In this document: piece after piece, positions 48,901 to 57,564 of the stretch
Layout: the number at the start of each line of letters is the position of its first letter
Position numbering within the stretch: the first letter of the stretch is position 1
Source: an uncultured Thermogutta sp.
GTDB lineage: Bacteria; Planctomycetota; Planctomycetia; Pirellulales; Thermoguttaceae
NCBI GenBank assembly: GCA_937128505.1
Contig: CAKZMM010000108.1
Coordinates: forward strand, 37,339 to 101,338
DNA length: 64,000 bases
Direction: 5' to 3'
Notes under the pieces: generated by a model
The model's input: only the letters and a program-made list of their open reading frames with translations
What the model was told of the DNA's origin: nothing
Database searches by the model: none
Position numbers and translations under genes: made by a program

Positions 48901-50923
48901 ACAAAGCGGCGACGGAAGCACGGTCACCATCTTCGGCACCAGCTCGCGGGATCGAGTACAGTTCGCGGTTGCTCCCGAACCGACGGTTCAAATCAATCGG
49001 CTTTTGTACCGTGCAGGACGGGATCAGATTTTGAGGCAGGTGATCTATCTCGGATCTCGAGATCTTGTGGAAGTCGTCGGAACACCGGATAGCGATTCGT
49101 TGAATCTGACTCCCGGTCGGGCCCGGGGGAGCTTTCCGTGGAATGGCTCGACCATCGATTTGAGGCTAGACAACTGGGGCGGCAGTTTCTCTGTGGACCT
49201 GGGTGCAGGAATAGACGTTTTGCGGATCGGCAACGCTCCCGCCGAAGCACGCGAGACGCTCATCCTCTCCCCGACAGAGGTCCGGTGGCGAAATGGCGAT
49301 TTTTCCCACGTCGTCTTGGGGGCCGAGAACGTGCTCGCAGTGGCAGGGAATGGGGCAACGGATTCCGCTTGGATTTACGACGGTCCGAATGACGACACCG
49401 TGGAGGCCGGCCCGGGCAATCCTCGAGCCACCCGGCACTTGGCCGCAATTCAAGGTACGACTGCCGAAGGGAATCCGTTTATCTTGGCAGTCCGCGGTTA
49501 TGAGCGCGTCTTCATCGAGGCGGTGAACGGGGGCAACGATCACGCCGAAGTATACGACACACCGCTCGATTCAGACCGCGTGTTTGTGGATCCGGTCAAT
49601 ACCAGTCTGTTTACGCCCGGCGGACGACAGATTCAGGCAAAGGCGTTTGAGACCGTCAGCCTCCGCGGCACACTGGGCGATGCTGATCGGGCCTATGTGA
49701 CCGGTTCCGAAGGAAATGATACATTTTGGGCCGAGGATGCGAACTCGGTAATTTTCTGGAATGGTGACCGGTCGCATCGGGCCGAGCTTTGGGGATTTTC
49801 CGCGGTCAATGTTCGGGGCAATGGCGGAGTGGATGCAGCCCGGCTTGCTTTGGGTCAAGCGGAAGGCGAGTATCGGTTCCGGGGCTCCATCGCCTCGCAA
49901 GAAGCGCAACTCCACGGCCCCGGGTTCCGATATGATTTGGTAACGTTCAGCGAAGTTTTTGTAGGCCCAACGGATTCAGTCGCGACTTCACATCGAATCT
50001 TGCCGAATGCATCGGCCACGCTCAGCGGAGGGCCGGGCAACGATGATTTCATATTATTTCACAATGAGGAAGGTATATTCGCGGCGTTTGACGGCTTTGT
50101 GCCGCCACGCCGTGGCATCTTCGATGAACTTCGGGGTGCTGTGCGGTACGGCGTACGAAATTTTGCCCACGTATCTGCCTTTGCCACCGGCGGCGGTGAA
50201 GATTATGCTTACCTGCTTGGTTCCCCCTATGAGGTGAATCGACTGACGGTCACGCCGGAGTACGCGGTTCTCCGCGGGGCAGTTTATCAATGTCGGGTAG
50301 CAGGGTTTGATCGGTACCTCGCCCTGGCCGAGCCTGACGATTTCGACGATCAGGCAATCCTCTACGATAGTCCCTATAACGATTCGTTGGTCGTGGGCCA
50401 GACGGATGTGTGGCCCTTCCCCGCACTTATCTTGAATTACGGTACACCGCAGCCCGTGGTGGTGAATGTCGCTGGCTTCAATCGGATGACCGTATTATCC
50501 GGGGAGTACGGTTTCGGCGGCTCCGATTCGGCGCATTGGTTTACGGTCAATGGATGGCACGAGAGATTCTTCGCCTCAGCCGCTTGGCGGACGCTCGGCA
50601 TGACCACGAGCGATCCGGAGTATGGAACCATCCGATGGAACCTGTTCGGGATTCGGCAAGCCACCATTACCGGCAGTCCTCTTTCGGAACCCGCGGATCA
50701 AGCCCTACTGATGGATTCGCCAGGGGACGATTGGCTGTCCGCCGATGGTGCGGAATTCCCCCGGCGATTACTTTTTGCTGCTACAGACTTCCTGCTGACT
50801 TTCGAGAATTTGGCCGAGATTACGGCAATCAGCTTTTTTGGGGGTGAGGATACGCGGGAAATATACCATCGCGATTTGCTCGAATTTGTGCTCAATGACG
50901 TGGGCAACTGGCAGGATCCGTGA
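45944..50923 (+). CDS. Giant planctomycete surface protein with degenerate SGNH domain
   Basis: This 1659-residue protein has the planctomycete N-terminal export motif LERRDLLS at residues 26-33. Residues about 460-700 look like an SGNH/GDSL hydrolase of the planctomycete type, but each catalytic block is altered: GDMLSQEY for GDS, LSLGTTDY for the GxND block, and VNGICPGTV for DGIHPGT. A single SdrD/Cna-B-like beta-sandwich (IAGRVWNDRNHDGIQDRGE) follows at about 764-855. The rest is a long series of beta-strand-rich repeats with many NGGxDxA-like turns, probably a beta-helix or stalk. I start at the ATG at 45944 (AAAGGGAC upstream); a TTG seven codons earlier is possible. Role inferred: surface adhesion or matrix. 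Confidence 0.72.
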   Translation: MAMWHGGGKSSANSKWFHRSLQLEALERRDLLSIIPGFYFSGLVGRDSRLYDLEIDEDFGQLWAAPVAELITRDGNLASPAQDFAVYPGYAYTGYWDKQVLDVADHPTNPHSLPGVLRSWDVNAVLENPETEEADLLRIPVRVIGELYMDNPAYPASGQPKFLSVRANALEWSPELPDGTRILFGAGYAGVAGESRIRGHYLFTVDHRYAKVKPVVDLGALRVESAGDIAFGLDGKLYLSLRGGKLLEVAHWATPSPTVVVRTISGVAEDFDSLFPFTTQTLVGVARDGSWCEVSPATGRIVSGGEINLYERFGPEGEDNELHIAITSEAREFLGGALATRKPDDLGVISGTVSRNSVRPYLFQRWFQLDASRDGTLRVWATGEGSGDVAFRLYQQRDGGPLVEVASYTPWSGDPARELRYDRVKADGSSDYEYFVLVDGFSNPVNLRFQVIPGGPWPDIRLGALGDMLSQEYFEIGVAPALSWYEALVQAGRIDGGDTGLFSGIRWQGYEHNWATNWANLWSAPFNGQLSEVRKYAAGGILTHVFLSLGTTDYFHYADAYREIYWGTWTKGQIDEFHNEQLSSLVTIFERLQSTATPLLVSTVIDPGVAPHIQLGYPDAARRERVTQAIRQFNERLINLAFEYGVPVVDSFRFFKDFFGEHQSPVPVRWIGGVPIYATSSLDPHSAFTVNGICPGTVVSALWGNVILEGLRLAFHTTSAPLRDREILNLAGLLSEYDANGPSLPIDYASYILLPPLVSTENAIAGRVWNDRNHDGIQDRGEPGFAGVTLHLIQPGVDNQYGTEDDQVRATTVSGADGFYRFEALRDGRYFVRVELPAGYSLSPYRVGDQLDRDSDIVPILGITPPIEVEGGELVESVDVGLTRRAPSPPTDLGRLEYREFLSRAPRNEQLYYQFSNARAGLVSVALQTASEDAVLILLDAYGRLLNVKPGSGQLDYEAQHPGQVFQVLACGVGGPSDLVIGNLVQQSGDGSTVTIFGTSSRDRVQFAVAPEPTVQINRLLYRAGRDQILRQVIYLGSRDLVEVVGTPDSDSLNLTPGRARGSFPWNGSTIDLRLDNWGGSFSVDLGAGIDVLRIGNAPAEARETLILSPTEVRWRNGDFSHVVLGAENVLAVAGNGATDSAWIYDGPNDDTVEAGPGNPRATRHLAAIQGTTAEGNPFILAVRGYERVFIEAVNGGNDHAEVYDTPLDSDRVFVDPVNTSLFTPGGRQIQAKAFETVSLRGTLGDADRAYVTGSEGNDTFWAEDANSVIFWNGDRSHRAELWGFSAVNVRGNGGVDAARLALGQAEGEYRFRGSIASQEAQLHGPGFRYDLVTFSEVFVGPTDSVATSHRILPNASATLSGGPGNDDFILFHNEEGIFAAFDGFVPPRRGIFDELRGAVRYGVRNFAHVSAFATGGGEDYAYLLGSPYEVNRLTVTPEYAVLRGAVYQCRVAGFDRYLALAEPDDFDDQAILYDSPYNDSLVVGQTDVWPFPALILNYGTPQPVVVNVAGFNRMTVLSGEYGFGGSDSAHWFTVNGWHERFFASAAWRTLGMTTSDPEYGTIRWNLFGIRQATITGSPLSEPADQALLMDSPGDDWLSADGAEFPRRLLFAATDFLLTFENLAEITAISFFGGEDTREIYHRDLLEFVLNDVGNWQDP

Positions 50924-51486
50924 GAGATCGGCATAGCTCCGCAGGGGCAACCGTCTGCCGAGTAAATTCCGGGTAACGCCGTGGCGGTGATTTGCTGCGG
51001 TTGCAGCTATGCCGTCCCTTTTCGGCACCGAGGCGGCGCACGAACCGACAAATCACAAGAAGTTTTGCACCGTTTTGCGGCAAAGAGCGGTGCAGAGCAG
51101 TACCGGTTCGGCAATCTTGAACTCACAAAGTTCCCCGCGATTCCCCGTAGTCGGCACCATGCGCCCAAGCTTCAAGTTTTCTTGGGAAAGCCGTATCGGG
51201 GTGTTTCCACACAGGCAAGAAGCGCCAAAGATCCCACCCCGCCTCGAGATCAGACATCAACCCAAGAAGGTACTCAATTGGGGATCAAACTGGTCCTTCT
51301 TGACTCTCCGCCACCGCTCAAAAAGATCCCTTGACTTCGTTTTGCCCGGCCTTCTTCACGCCAGCGGTTGGCGGGTTGATCTGCTCTTTTTTGCCGCTTG
51401 CCAGTCGATCGCGTCTTCTGTGGAGTCTGAGGGCGCGGGATTTCCGGTAACTTGGAGTCCCCAAATATTTTTTGCAGCTTTTGTGC

Positions 51487-51594
51487 TACGACTACCATAT
51501 TCTTTACGGGTTTTTGAACGACGCCCCACAGTCCTCGGGGCTGCATTCGTTCTAACGTTACGACTACCATATTTTTTTCCGGGGTTTTCGAAGC
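51487..51594. repeat. Direct repeat pair, 72 bp apart
   Basis: TACGACTACCATATT, followed by a T-rich stretch and (A/C)CGGG(T/G)TTT, begins at 51487 and 51559. Confidence 0.7.
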
Positions 51595-51634
51595 AGGGAT
51601 CCTGCTCCAAAGAGCTAAGGCACTGGGACTCATA

Positions 51635-51720
51635 GACCGCCGAGTATGCCGCAGTCACACACCGCCGCGTAAACCGCAGTCGAAGACCGCCGTAAAAACC
51701 ACAATATACACCCGCCTCAT
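51635..51720. repeat. 25-bp tandem repeat, three copies
   Basis: AGACCGCCGAGTATGCCGCA begins at 51635 and diverged copies begin at 51660 and 51685. Both steps are 25 bp. A fourth, weaker copy (ACACCCGCC) follows near 51709. Confidence 0.75.
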
Positions 51721-52283
51721 GACCGCCATGACTCGGAGAGAGTTCAAGACGCATCTGTGCAACTTCCTCCGGCGGAGCGAAATCCGAACAACGTGCTGCG
51801 GCCGAACTGGATTCCGCGTTACGTGGGCACGATAGGAAACATCCTCGGCATGGTCTCAGTAATCGCAGGCTGCGCGTTCTGCCCAGTGAATTCTGGGAAT
51901 TTTATGGAATTCACAATCCATGCAATTAGAATTTGTTATAGTATTTATGGACTTTATTTATAGCATTTATGTGGTGGTCGGATTCTGAGTATTTTTGAAG
52001 TCTGTACTGGCTTTTTCGACAATTGCTGCTAACAATATTGACGTAAGTTGAAAAGAAGGTTTGCGGTCGGAACGTTTTGAGTGCCATCGCATCCACGTTT
52101 TAGTCAAAGTTTAGCCAATTTCACCTGTTGTAAATAAGTAAAAGCGAGGAGGAGGCCGGTCAACTTCTTTCGGCCTATCCGTGGGTTCGGTTGCAGCCCA
52201 GACTCAGCGGTTTGTTTACGGAGAACCAAGTCAGGTAGTGCCAAAGCGTAAGGCTTCAGGCATTTTTTTGGAGGTCTCACATC

Positions 52284-53618
52284 ATGTCGCAATCTTTCGG
52301 CAGAGTGCTTTCGCAAGATGAGCGTGGCGTAGTTCGACGAGATTTTTTGAGTTGGGGAGCCCTGAGCTTGTTCGGCCTAACGGGAACCCACCTTTGGAGT
52401 TCACGCTCTTGGGCAGGTACCAGGGAGCCCCAAGCCAAGTCGTTGATTCAAGTTTGGCTGGCCGGGGGGCCGTCTCATATCGATACATTCGATCCAAAGC
52501 CGCTTGCTGGACCAGAGGTCACCGGGCCTTTCCGCCATCCTCTTCGAACCAATGTCCCGGGAATTCTAATCGGTCCGATGTTCACTCGCCTTGCCAGGCA
52601 GGCCGACAAATTCTCGATTATCCGAAGTATGACCCATGGGCATTTTAGCCACCAAGCTGCTACCTATGTGATGCAAACGGGAATGAAGCCCGATTCGGTA
52701 ATTTACGTCTCAGGGCAGAGAGTCTCCGGCGATCGGGACTCAATCGGGGAAAAGCGGTCGCGATGCCCGTTCAGTAGGCAGCACACAAACGGAAGTGTTG
52801 GCGGCTCTAAAGCTCGTGAATACAGCGCACCCTTAGATGTTTGCGCTTCTGCCGGCTGGAAGGGCTCGGAAGGCGATGTCCATCCCGGCAATATTCCGCT
52901 CGTAGTGCTCGATTTAGCAGCAGGGGCCGGTTGTCCGACCATTGAAAGCTTTCGTTCGGCCTCTGCGGGTAAAGACTCGCTGGTGGCGATTATCCCGAGT
53001 GAAGTTGACGGTGGATACAAAGCCGAGTTGGCCCGCGAGGTTTGCGACCTTTCGCAAGAAAGAGAGGATTTGCGTGATAGCTATGGCGAAAGCTCGTGGG
53101 GACGGGCGATGCTGGTGGCCCGACGGTTGGTCGAGCGTGGGGTCCCCTTAATCACACTGAATCTAGCCGGCTGGGACACTCATCAAAATCATTTCAAGCA
53201 AATGCAGAGACTGCTTCCGAGGCTGGACCAAGCGCTTGCCGCGCTTCTGGCAGACCTGGCGGCGAGAGGGTTGTTGGATCAGACGATCGTGCTCTGCCAC
53301 GGAGAATTTGGCCGGACGCCCCGAATCGACGAAAGACCCCCCTTTAACGGCGGTCGGCATCACTGGGGACATGCGATGTCGGTGCTTCTCGCGGGTGGTG
53401 GTTTTAAAGGTGGTCGCGTGGTAGGGGAATCGGATCTCCGAGGGGAATACCCCAAGGAATGTCCGGTCGCGCCATGGGACCTGATCGCGAATATTCACGC
53501 GAAGTTTGGAATTGAACTCGCGCCTCCGGTCGGGCGTGCTGAGCCGGTGGTAGCATCGAATCGGGCAAATCTTCCCCGTAGCGAGAGCTTCAAGAACCCC
53601 CTTGCCGAGATCGTGTAG
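52284..53618 (+). CDS. DUF1501 Tat-exported protein with abnormal middle
   Basis: This 444-residue protein has a twin-arginine signal (VVRRDFLSWGALSLFG). It has the DUF1501 N-terminal half (SLIQVWLAGGPSHIDTFDPK, FSIIRSMTHGHFSHQAAT) and C-terminal half (GRAMLVARRLVERGVPLITLN, GEFGRTPRI). These sulfatase-superfamily-like proteins are abundant in planctomycetes, usually paired with DUF1549/DUF1553 cytochromes; none is next to this one. Between about residues 143 and 235 the usual conserved linker is replaced by Ser/Arg/Gly-rich sequence (SGDRDSIGEKRSRCPFSRQ and on) unlike the family. This could reflect compensating frameshifts or a true insertion. GGAGG lies nine bases before the ATG. Confidence 0.75.
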   Translation: MSQSFGRVLSQDERGVVRRDFLSWGALSLFGLTGTHLWSSRSWAGTREPQAKSLIQVWLAGGPSHIDTFDPKPLAGPEVTGPFRHPLRTNVPGILIGPMFTRLARQADKFSIIRSMTHGHFSHQAATYVMQTGMKPDSVIYVSGQRVSGDRDSIGEKRSRCPFSRQHTNGSVGGSKAREYSAPLDVCASAGWKGSEGDVHPGNIPLVVLDLAAGAGCPTIESFRSASAGKDSLVAIIPSEVDGGYKAELAREVCDLSQEREDLRDSYGESSWGRAMLVARRLVERGVPLITLNLAGWDTHQNHFKQMQRLLPRLDQALAALLADLAARGLLDQTIVLCHGEFGRTPRIDERPPFNGGRHHWGHAMSVLLAGGGFKGGRVVGESDLRGEYPKECPVAPWDLIANIHAKFGIELAPPVGRAEPVVASNRANLPRSESFKNPLAEIV

Positions 53619-54164
53619 GGGTGCTAAGAGACCGACATAAATAGCGAACTCATACGGCATCGGTGCTCGCGCATTGACCCGGATCGCCAAAGGGTTTTGG
53701 GAAACGGTTGAAGTTTGGTCACTTGTGTGAATTTATCCCGTGCTGTGATTCAGAGTTCGTTCCCCTATCGCAATGTCTCACCGCATTTTGTCCCTTGAGG
53801 CATTTGATTCCCGAACCACGTGGATTTGACCTTTCATTTGCGCGCATACACCCCCGCCTGATCAACCTTTTTGCTGATTGTCTTGGCGGCAACTGCGCTC
53901 CATCGCGGTCAATTTCCAAATTGTCTGCTATCGATTGCGACGATTCTTAATCTGCGATCGGTATCTATGCTCTTAATCTCCAGTCGATATCTATGTCGTG
54001 TTGAAGAGATTTGATGTACGTTATCTATTTGAAGAGATTTTGTGCACGCTATCCATTTCCATTAGGTTTCTTAGGCTTTGGGACCGTTTAAAGCGGGATT
54101 TTCCGACCTGAGGTCGATTTGCCTTAACGGCGTCTCCAATCCGGCACTCTTGAATCCCGAGCTT
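53619..54164. other. Intergenic with short duplications
   Basis: 546 bp between convergent genes, no gene seen. It contains the duplications at 53946 and 54001. Confidence 0.45.
53946..54056. repeat. Two adjacent tandem duplications
   Basis: CTTAATCT...CGATCGGTATCTATG repeats with a 26-bp step at 53946 and 53972. TTGAAGAGATTT repeats with a 28-bp step at 54001 and 54029. The two units share a TATCTAT-like end. Confidence 0.7.
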
Positions 54165-55472
54165 TTAGCCAAGGCTTTCCGCGTGGAAGCTTTCGATAAA
54201 GCGCTGGGCATTGACCACGCAATGGTTCATGTTCCGATCGAAGGGATAAACCTGCGACATATTGCACAGATCCACTCCCGGCAAAAAATCCCTCTGCGGA
54301 GGAATTTGTTGGCGGTACCCGACTTGGTAAACAGGGGTTGCGAAGCGATCGCTGGCGGAAAAAACCTGCCGGATATCGGCTGGACCCAGGTGCGGACATA
54401 TCCGCTGGAGCGACGGGAGGTGGTAAGCGAGGAGCTCCTCCGGGCCTTTTCCTTCGAAACGTGGGTCTCCAGGAGCATGGTAGTTGGCTACGTACAGAAT
54501 ACGATCTCCCCCGTAGTCAGCCGAGTCTGCAAGGTTCGTATGTTCGATGAGTGCACCGAACGTCAAATCCGAATCTAAGCTGTTGAGCCAATAGAACGGA
54601 GTTTGCTGCCGCCGTACCGCCAAGATCAAAGCGGTAGCTGCCAAGTATTCAACCGTTCCTCGCGATTGAGCGAACTCCTGGAATTCCGGGGGAAGTACCC
54701 GATGGAGTGCCTGGGTACTTGCCGTCCAAACCACTCGATCGAATCGATGCCACTGGCCGGCGAAGTGGAGTTCTGGGCAATTTCCCGGCCGAAGCGCGTC
54801 GATCTTTTCGCCAAGAACAATTTCTGCTCCCATCTCGCGGAGTTGGCGGCCCCATTTTCGAAAAAGTCGCTGGAAGCCTCCCCGAAGATAGCCGAGGAAT
54901 TCCTGTCCGCCACGCCGAGAGCCTACTCGGGGTGTGATGCGTCCCCAAAGAAATGCGGCCGAAGCCCTCTCGGCAAAATCTGCAAATTTTAGCTTTAGCA
55001 GGGGGAGCCAAAATAGCTCATATCCGCGAATGGCCCCCTGTTGTTCGAAGTATTCTCGACACGAGATCGAGTCAAGGGTTTCCCACCGAGGGATTTTCTT
55101 GAGGCGAAACATGGCCCAGCCCAGGCGAAGGCGATCCCAAATGCTGCCCAGAGGCGCAAATCTCAACAGGTCAAAAGGACCGCGAAGGGGCCAACACCGA
55201 CCGCGGGCAATCACTCCACTGAGGGTAGGACGCCAGAACAAATCAGCCGCAAGCCCCAACTCCGCGATGAGGTTTTGGATCGCTAAATCGGAGGTAAACA
55301 GATGATGATAGAAGCGTTCCAAATAAACTTCAGGGACATTGGGGTACGCAAACCCGGCTGCCAACCCACCGAGTGCTTCCCGCTCAATTATGGTTACCCG
55401 ATGACCCAATCGCAGTAGTTCCCAGGCCACCGTCAGCCCGGTAATCCCCCCACCTACGACAGCAACATGCAT
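54165..55472 (-). CDS. FAD-dependent amine oxidase-like oxidoreductase
   Basis: The 435-residue protein has the dinucleotide-binding VAVVGGGITGLTVAWELLRL at its N-terminus, followed by VTIIEREALGGLAAGF. The C-terminal FAD motif is in LPGVDLCNMSQVYPFDRNMN. The body matches NAD(P)-binding, protoporphyrinogen oxidase-like proteins that planctomycetes often keep near glycan or lipid genes. A typical relative is a UDP-galactopyranose-mutase- or desaturase-like enzyme; I cannot name the substrate. AGGAA lies eight bases before the ATG. It is convergent with the DUF1501 gene and stands alone. Confidence 0.82.
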   Translation of the reverse strand: MHVAVVGGGITGLTVAWELLRLGHRVTIIEREALGGLAAGFAYPNVPEVYLERFYHHLFTSDLAIQNLIAELGLAADLFWRPTLSGVIARGRCWPLRGPFDLLRFAPLGSIWDRLRLGWAMFRLKKIPRWETLDSISCREYFEQQGAIRGYELFWLPLLKLKFADFAERASAAFLWGRITPRVGSRRGGQEFLGYLRGGFQRLFRKWGRQLREMGAEIVLGEKIDALRPGNCPELHFAGQWHRFDRVVWTASTQALHRVLPPEFQEFAQSRGTVEYLAATALILAVRRQQTPFYWLNSLDSDLTFGALIEHTNLADSADYGGDRILYVANYHAPGDPRFEGKGPEELLAYHLPSLQRICPHLGPADIRQVFSASDRFATPVYQVGYRQQIPPQRDFLPGVDLCNMSQVYPFDRNMNHCVVNAQRFIESFHAESLG

Positions 55473-55997
55473 GGCTGGTTCCTAACAATGGCGTTCGAGG
55501 CCGTGGCGGTGCCCGTGTGCAAGCCTAACCTTGAATCTCCGGTCAAAGCGCGGGGCTTCATTAAATCCGACTGCTCGCCTTTCGTCGTTGCTGCTTTGCA
55601 AGTTCGCGATCTGGATTACCAAAAATAGTGGTGGAATGCCAAAAGCAAGTTAGAGGAATGTCACAAATCAACGACATCGACTCCCGAAATAAATGACATC
55701 GACACCCGCGACTCCACAGGCGCCGACAATAACTCGATACCGCAGGTAATCTGCCGAACCACACCGAGAAGCGGTCCGTTAAAGTCTACCAAACCCTACA
55801 TATTTTCCCAGAGCATAGCGTTTGTCTAGGTGCGAAAGCTCCTGCGATCCGCAAACCGGAAAACTTTTTGCGGCCCCTTCGGCGATCTTAGCCGATGAAG
55901 CAATTAGGCAGAGTTTCGGTGGTGCTTTGGCTTTTAAGGCCGATGGGCTCCCCAGACCCTTTCAGGAAGAAAAGCCCGGATCTTTGAGCAAAAGCCA
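55473..55997. other. Intergenic with short duplication
   Basis: 525 bp between divergent genes. GACATCGAC occurs at 55673 and 55695 in a 22-bp imperfect duplication. No gene is seen. Confidence 0.45.
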
Positions 55998-57104
55998 ATG
56001 AAAAGTTGCCCGATCAACCTTTTTCATGAAAAAAAACTCAGTTTTCCGGAGGGCTTGCGCGCGGTGCTTGCGCGCAGGTCGTTTCTTGGGATAGTCGTGG
56101 CGGTCATTAGCGGCACCGGTGCCCAGCAGGTTCCTGCCCAAAGCGTAGTCCTAGTTCGGCCTCAAGCGGTTCTCGTTCAGGAGGCCGCCGTAAGTTTGCC
56201 GGCTCCGCCGGTAATTTCGGCGATTGCGCTCGAGGCAACGGGCCGGCGGTTGGTCACGGTAGGCGACGACCACCTCGTGCGAATGTGGAAAGTGGATGGC
56301 GGCCTCCAAATAGGGGTTTGGGCCGGTCATACCGATTGGGTGCGCACGGCCGCTTTCTCACCGAGCGGAAAGTGGCTGGGAACTGCCGGGCAGGATGGCC
56401 AAATCCTGTTGTGGGAACTAGGGCTATTGAACCAAGTCAGTTCGGTCTCGAATCAGCCGGTTGTGCTGGATCATCGGACTTCTGCCATTCAATCGTTGTG
56501 TTTTAGCCGGACGGAGGACCTGTTAGCGGCGGCGGGCTTCGACGGGAAGATCTTGATCTATGACGTCCGGTCAAGGGCCCGAGTTGCCGAAATAGCCGGG
56601 CCAGGAGCCGACATTCGTGCCCTCGCCTTTTCCGAGGATGGTGGCTTACTAGCGGCCGGTGCCCGAAATGGTCGAATTCGCCTGTGGTGTCGTGAAGATT
56701 TTTCGCCAGTGGGCGAGCTATCCGGCCATCGTGCCAGGGTGCGTGGGCTGAGTTTTTCCCCCGATGGAAGCCGCTTAGTCTCAGGCGGGGAAGATCGACG
56801 CATCATGGTGTGGCGGTTGCCCGAGGGAATACAAGAGGTAGAGCTGGCCGATCAACCGGCTTTGGTCACCGCCCTCACATGGTGCGGAAACCGAAGGTTT
56901 GCTTCTGGCGGTACAGACAACGTCATCCGTGTTTTTCAATTACCGGAAGGGCAGGAGATTGCGAAATTGGTCGGGCATAGCGGTACGATCACGAGTCTCA
57001 TTTGGGATGCGACTCAGGAACGTTTGATTTCCAGTAGCTTTGATACGACCGTCTGCAAATGGCCGCTTAGTATTGAACCGGAGTTGGCCCTGCAACCGCG
57101 ATAG
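55998..57104 (+). CDS. Exported WD40 seven-bladed propeller protein
   Basis: This 368-residue protein has a basic N-terminus and a signal-like segment (RSFLGIVVAVISGTGAQQVPA). Seven WD repeats follow, their ends visible in order as DDHLVRMW, DGQILLW, DGKILIY, NGRIRLW, DRRIMVW, DNVIRVF and DTTVCKW. Seven blades close a complete propeller, so the protein is a stand-alone scaffold or binding domain rather than a fragment. No enzymatic domain is present. The ribosome-binding site is weak. Its partner is unknown; it lies between two genes for exported or envelope-linked functions. Confidence 0.85.
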   Translation: MKSCPINLFHEKKLSFPEGLRAVLARRSFLGIVVAVISGTGAQQVPAQSVVLVRPQAVLVQEAAVSLPAPPVISAIALEATGRRLVTVGDDHLVRMWKVDGGLQIGVWAGHTDWVRTAAFSPSGKWLGTAGQDGQILLWELGLLNQVSSVSNQPVVLDHRTSAIQSLCFSRTEDLLAAAGFDGKILIYDVRSRARVAEIAGPGADIRALAFSEDGGLLAAGARNGRIRLWCREDFSPVGELSGHRARVRGLSFSPDGSRLVSGGEDRRIMVWRLPEGIQEVELADQPALVTALTWCGNRRFASGGTDNVIRVFQLPEGQEIAKLVGHSGTITSLIWDATQERLISSSFDTTVCKWPLSIEPELALQPR

Positions 57105-57564
57105 TCGATCGGTAACAGGGTCGGAAGCACAAGTCACCGCACAAAGCCTCCCCAAGCCGCCTATGCAATGACGCCGAATGGCTTGCGTCGTCAGAGGTAT
57201 TTAGGGTAAGAGGTCCCTCGAGCAACTCGAGGGTGATAAATCCGGGAATGGCCAAACAACAAGGCAAAGCATGTTGGCGGTTCAACGTTTCCAAAGCTTA
57301 ATTTCATCCATCACTTACAGGATCTTTTGCGAAAAGGTCTTTTTTGAGAACCGTCACAAAAGTTTCATTTCTTGGGCTCTGGTAACACAGCGATCGATGC
57401 AAAGTCTTCCTTCAGCTTCGGTTCGATCGAACGCTTGAATCGGATTTCTGTCCCGCGTTGGTTTTCACGAGGTCTCGCCAGGAGCAATGGATGAGATCCT
57501 CCGTTGGAGGAAAGCCACCTCATAAAATGAGGCGGGTTAGCGTTGAAGAACAGGGAGGTTCGCC
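57105..57564. other. Intergenic with a perfect hairpin
   Basis: 460 bp. CCCTCGAG-CAA-CTCGAGGG (57215-57233) is a perfect eight-base-pair hairpin without a T-run; it may end the WD40 transcript. I see no gene. Confidence 0.4.

Larger units (their letters stand above)
50924..52283. other. Intergenic with two repeat clusters
   Basis: 1.36 kb with no convincing gene. It contains a 72-bp-spaced pair of TACGACTACCATATT (51487 and 51559) and a three-copy 25-bp tandem repeat (51635). A TTCCCCGCGATTCCCCGTAG near 51131 resembles one CRISPR-like unit but has no partner at 61 bp. Confidence 0.45.

Noticed and set aside
51125..51155. Single CRISPR-like unit, TTCCCCGCGATTCCCCGTAG
   Set aside because: No copy occurs 61 bp to either side, so one match cannot be distinguished from chance.
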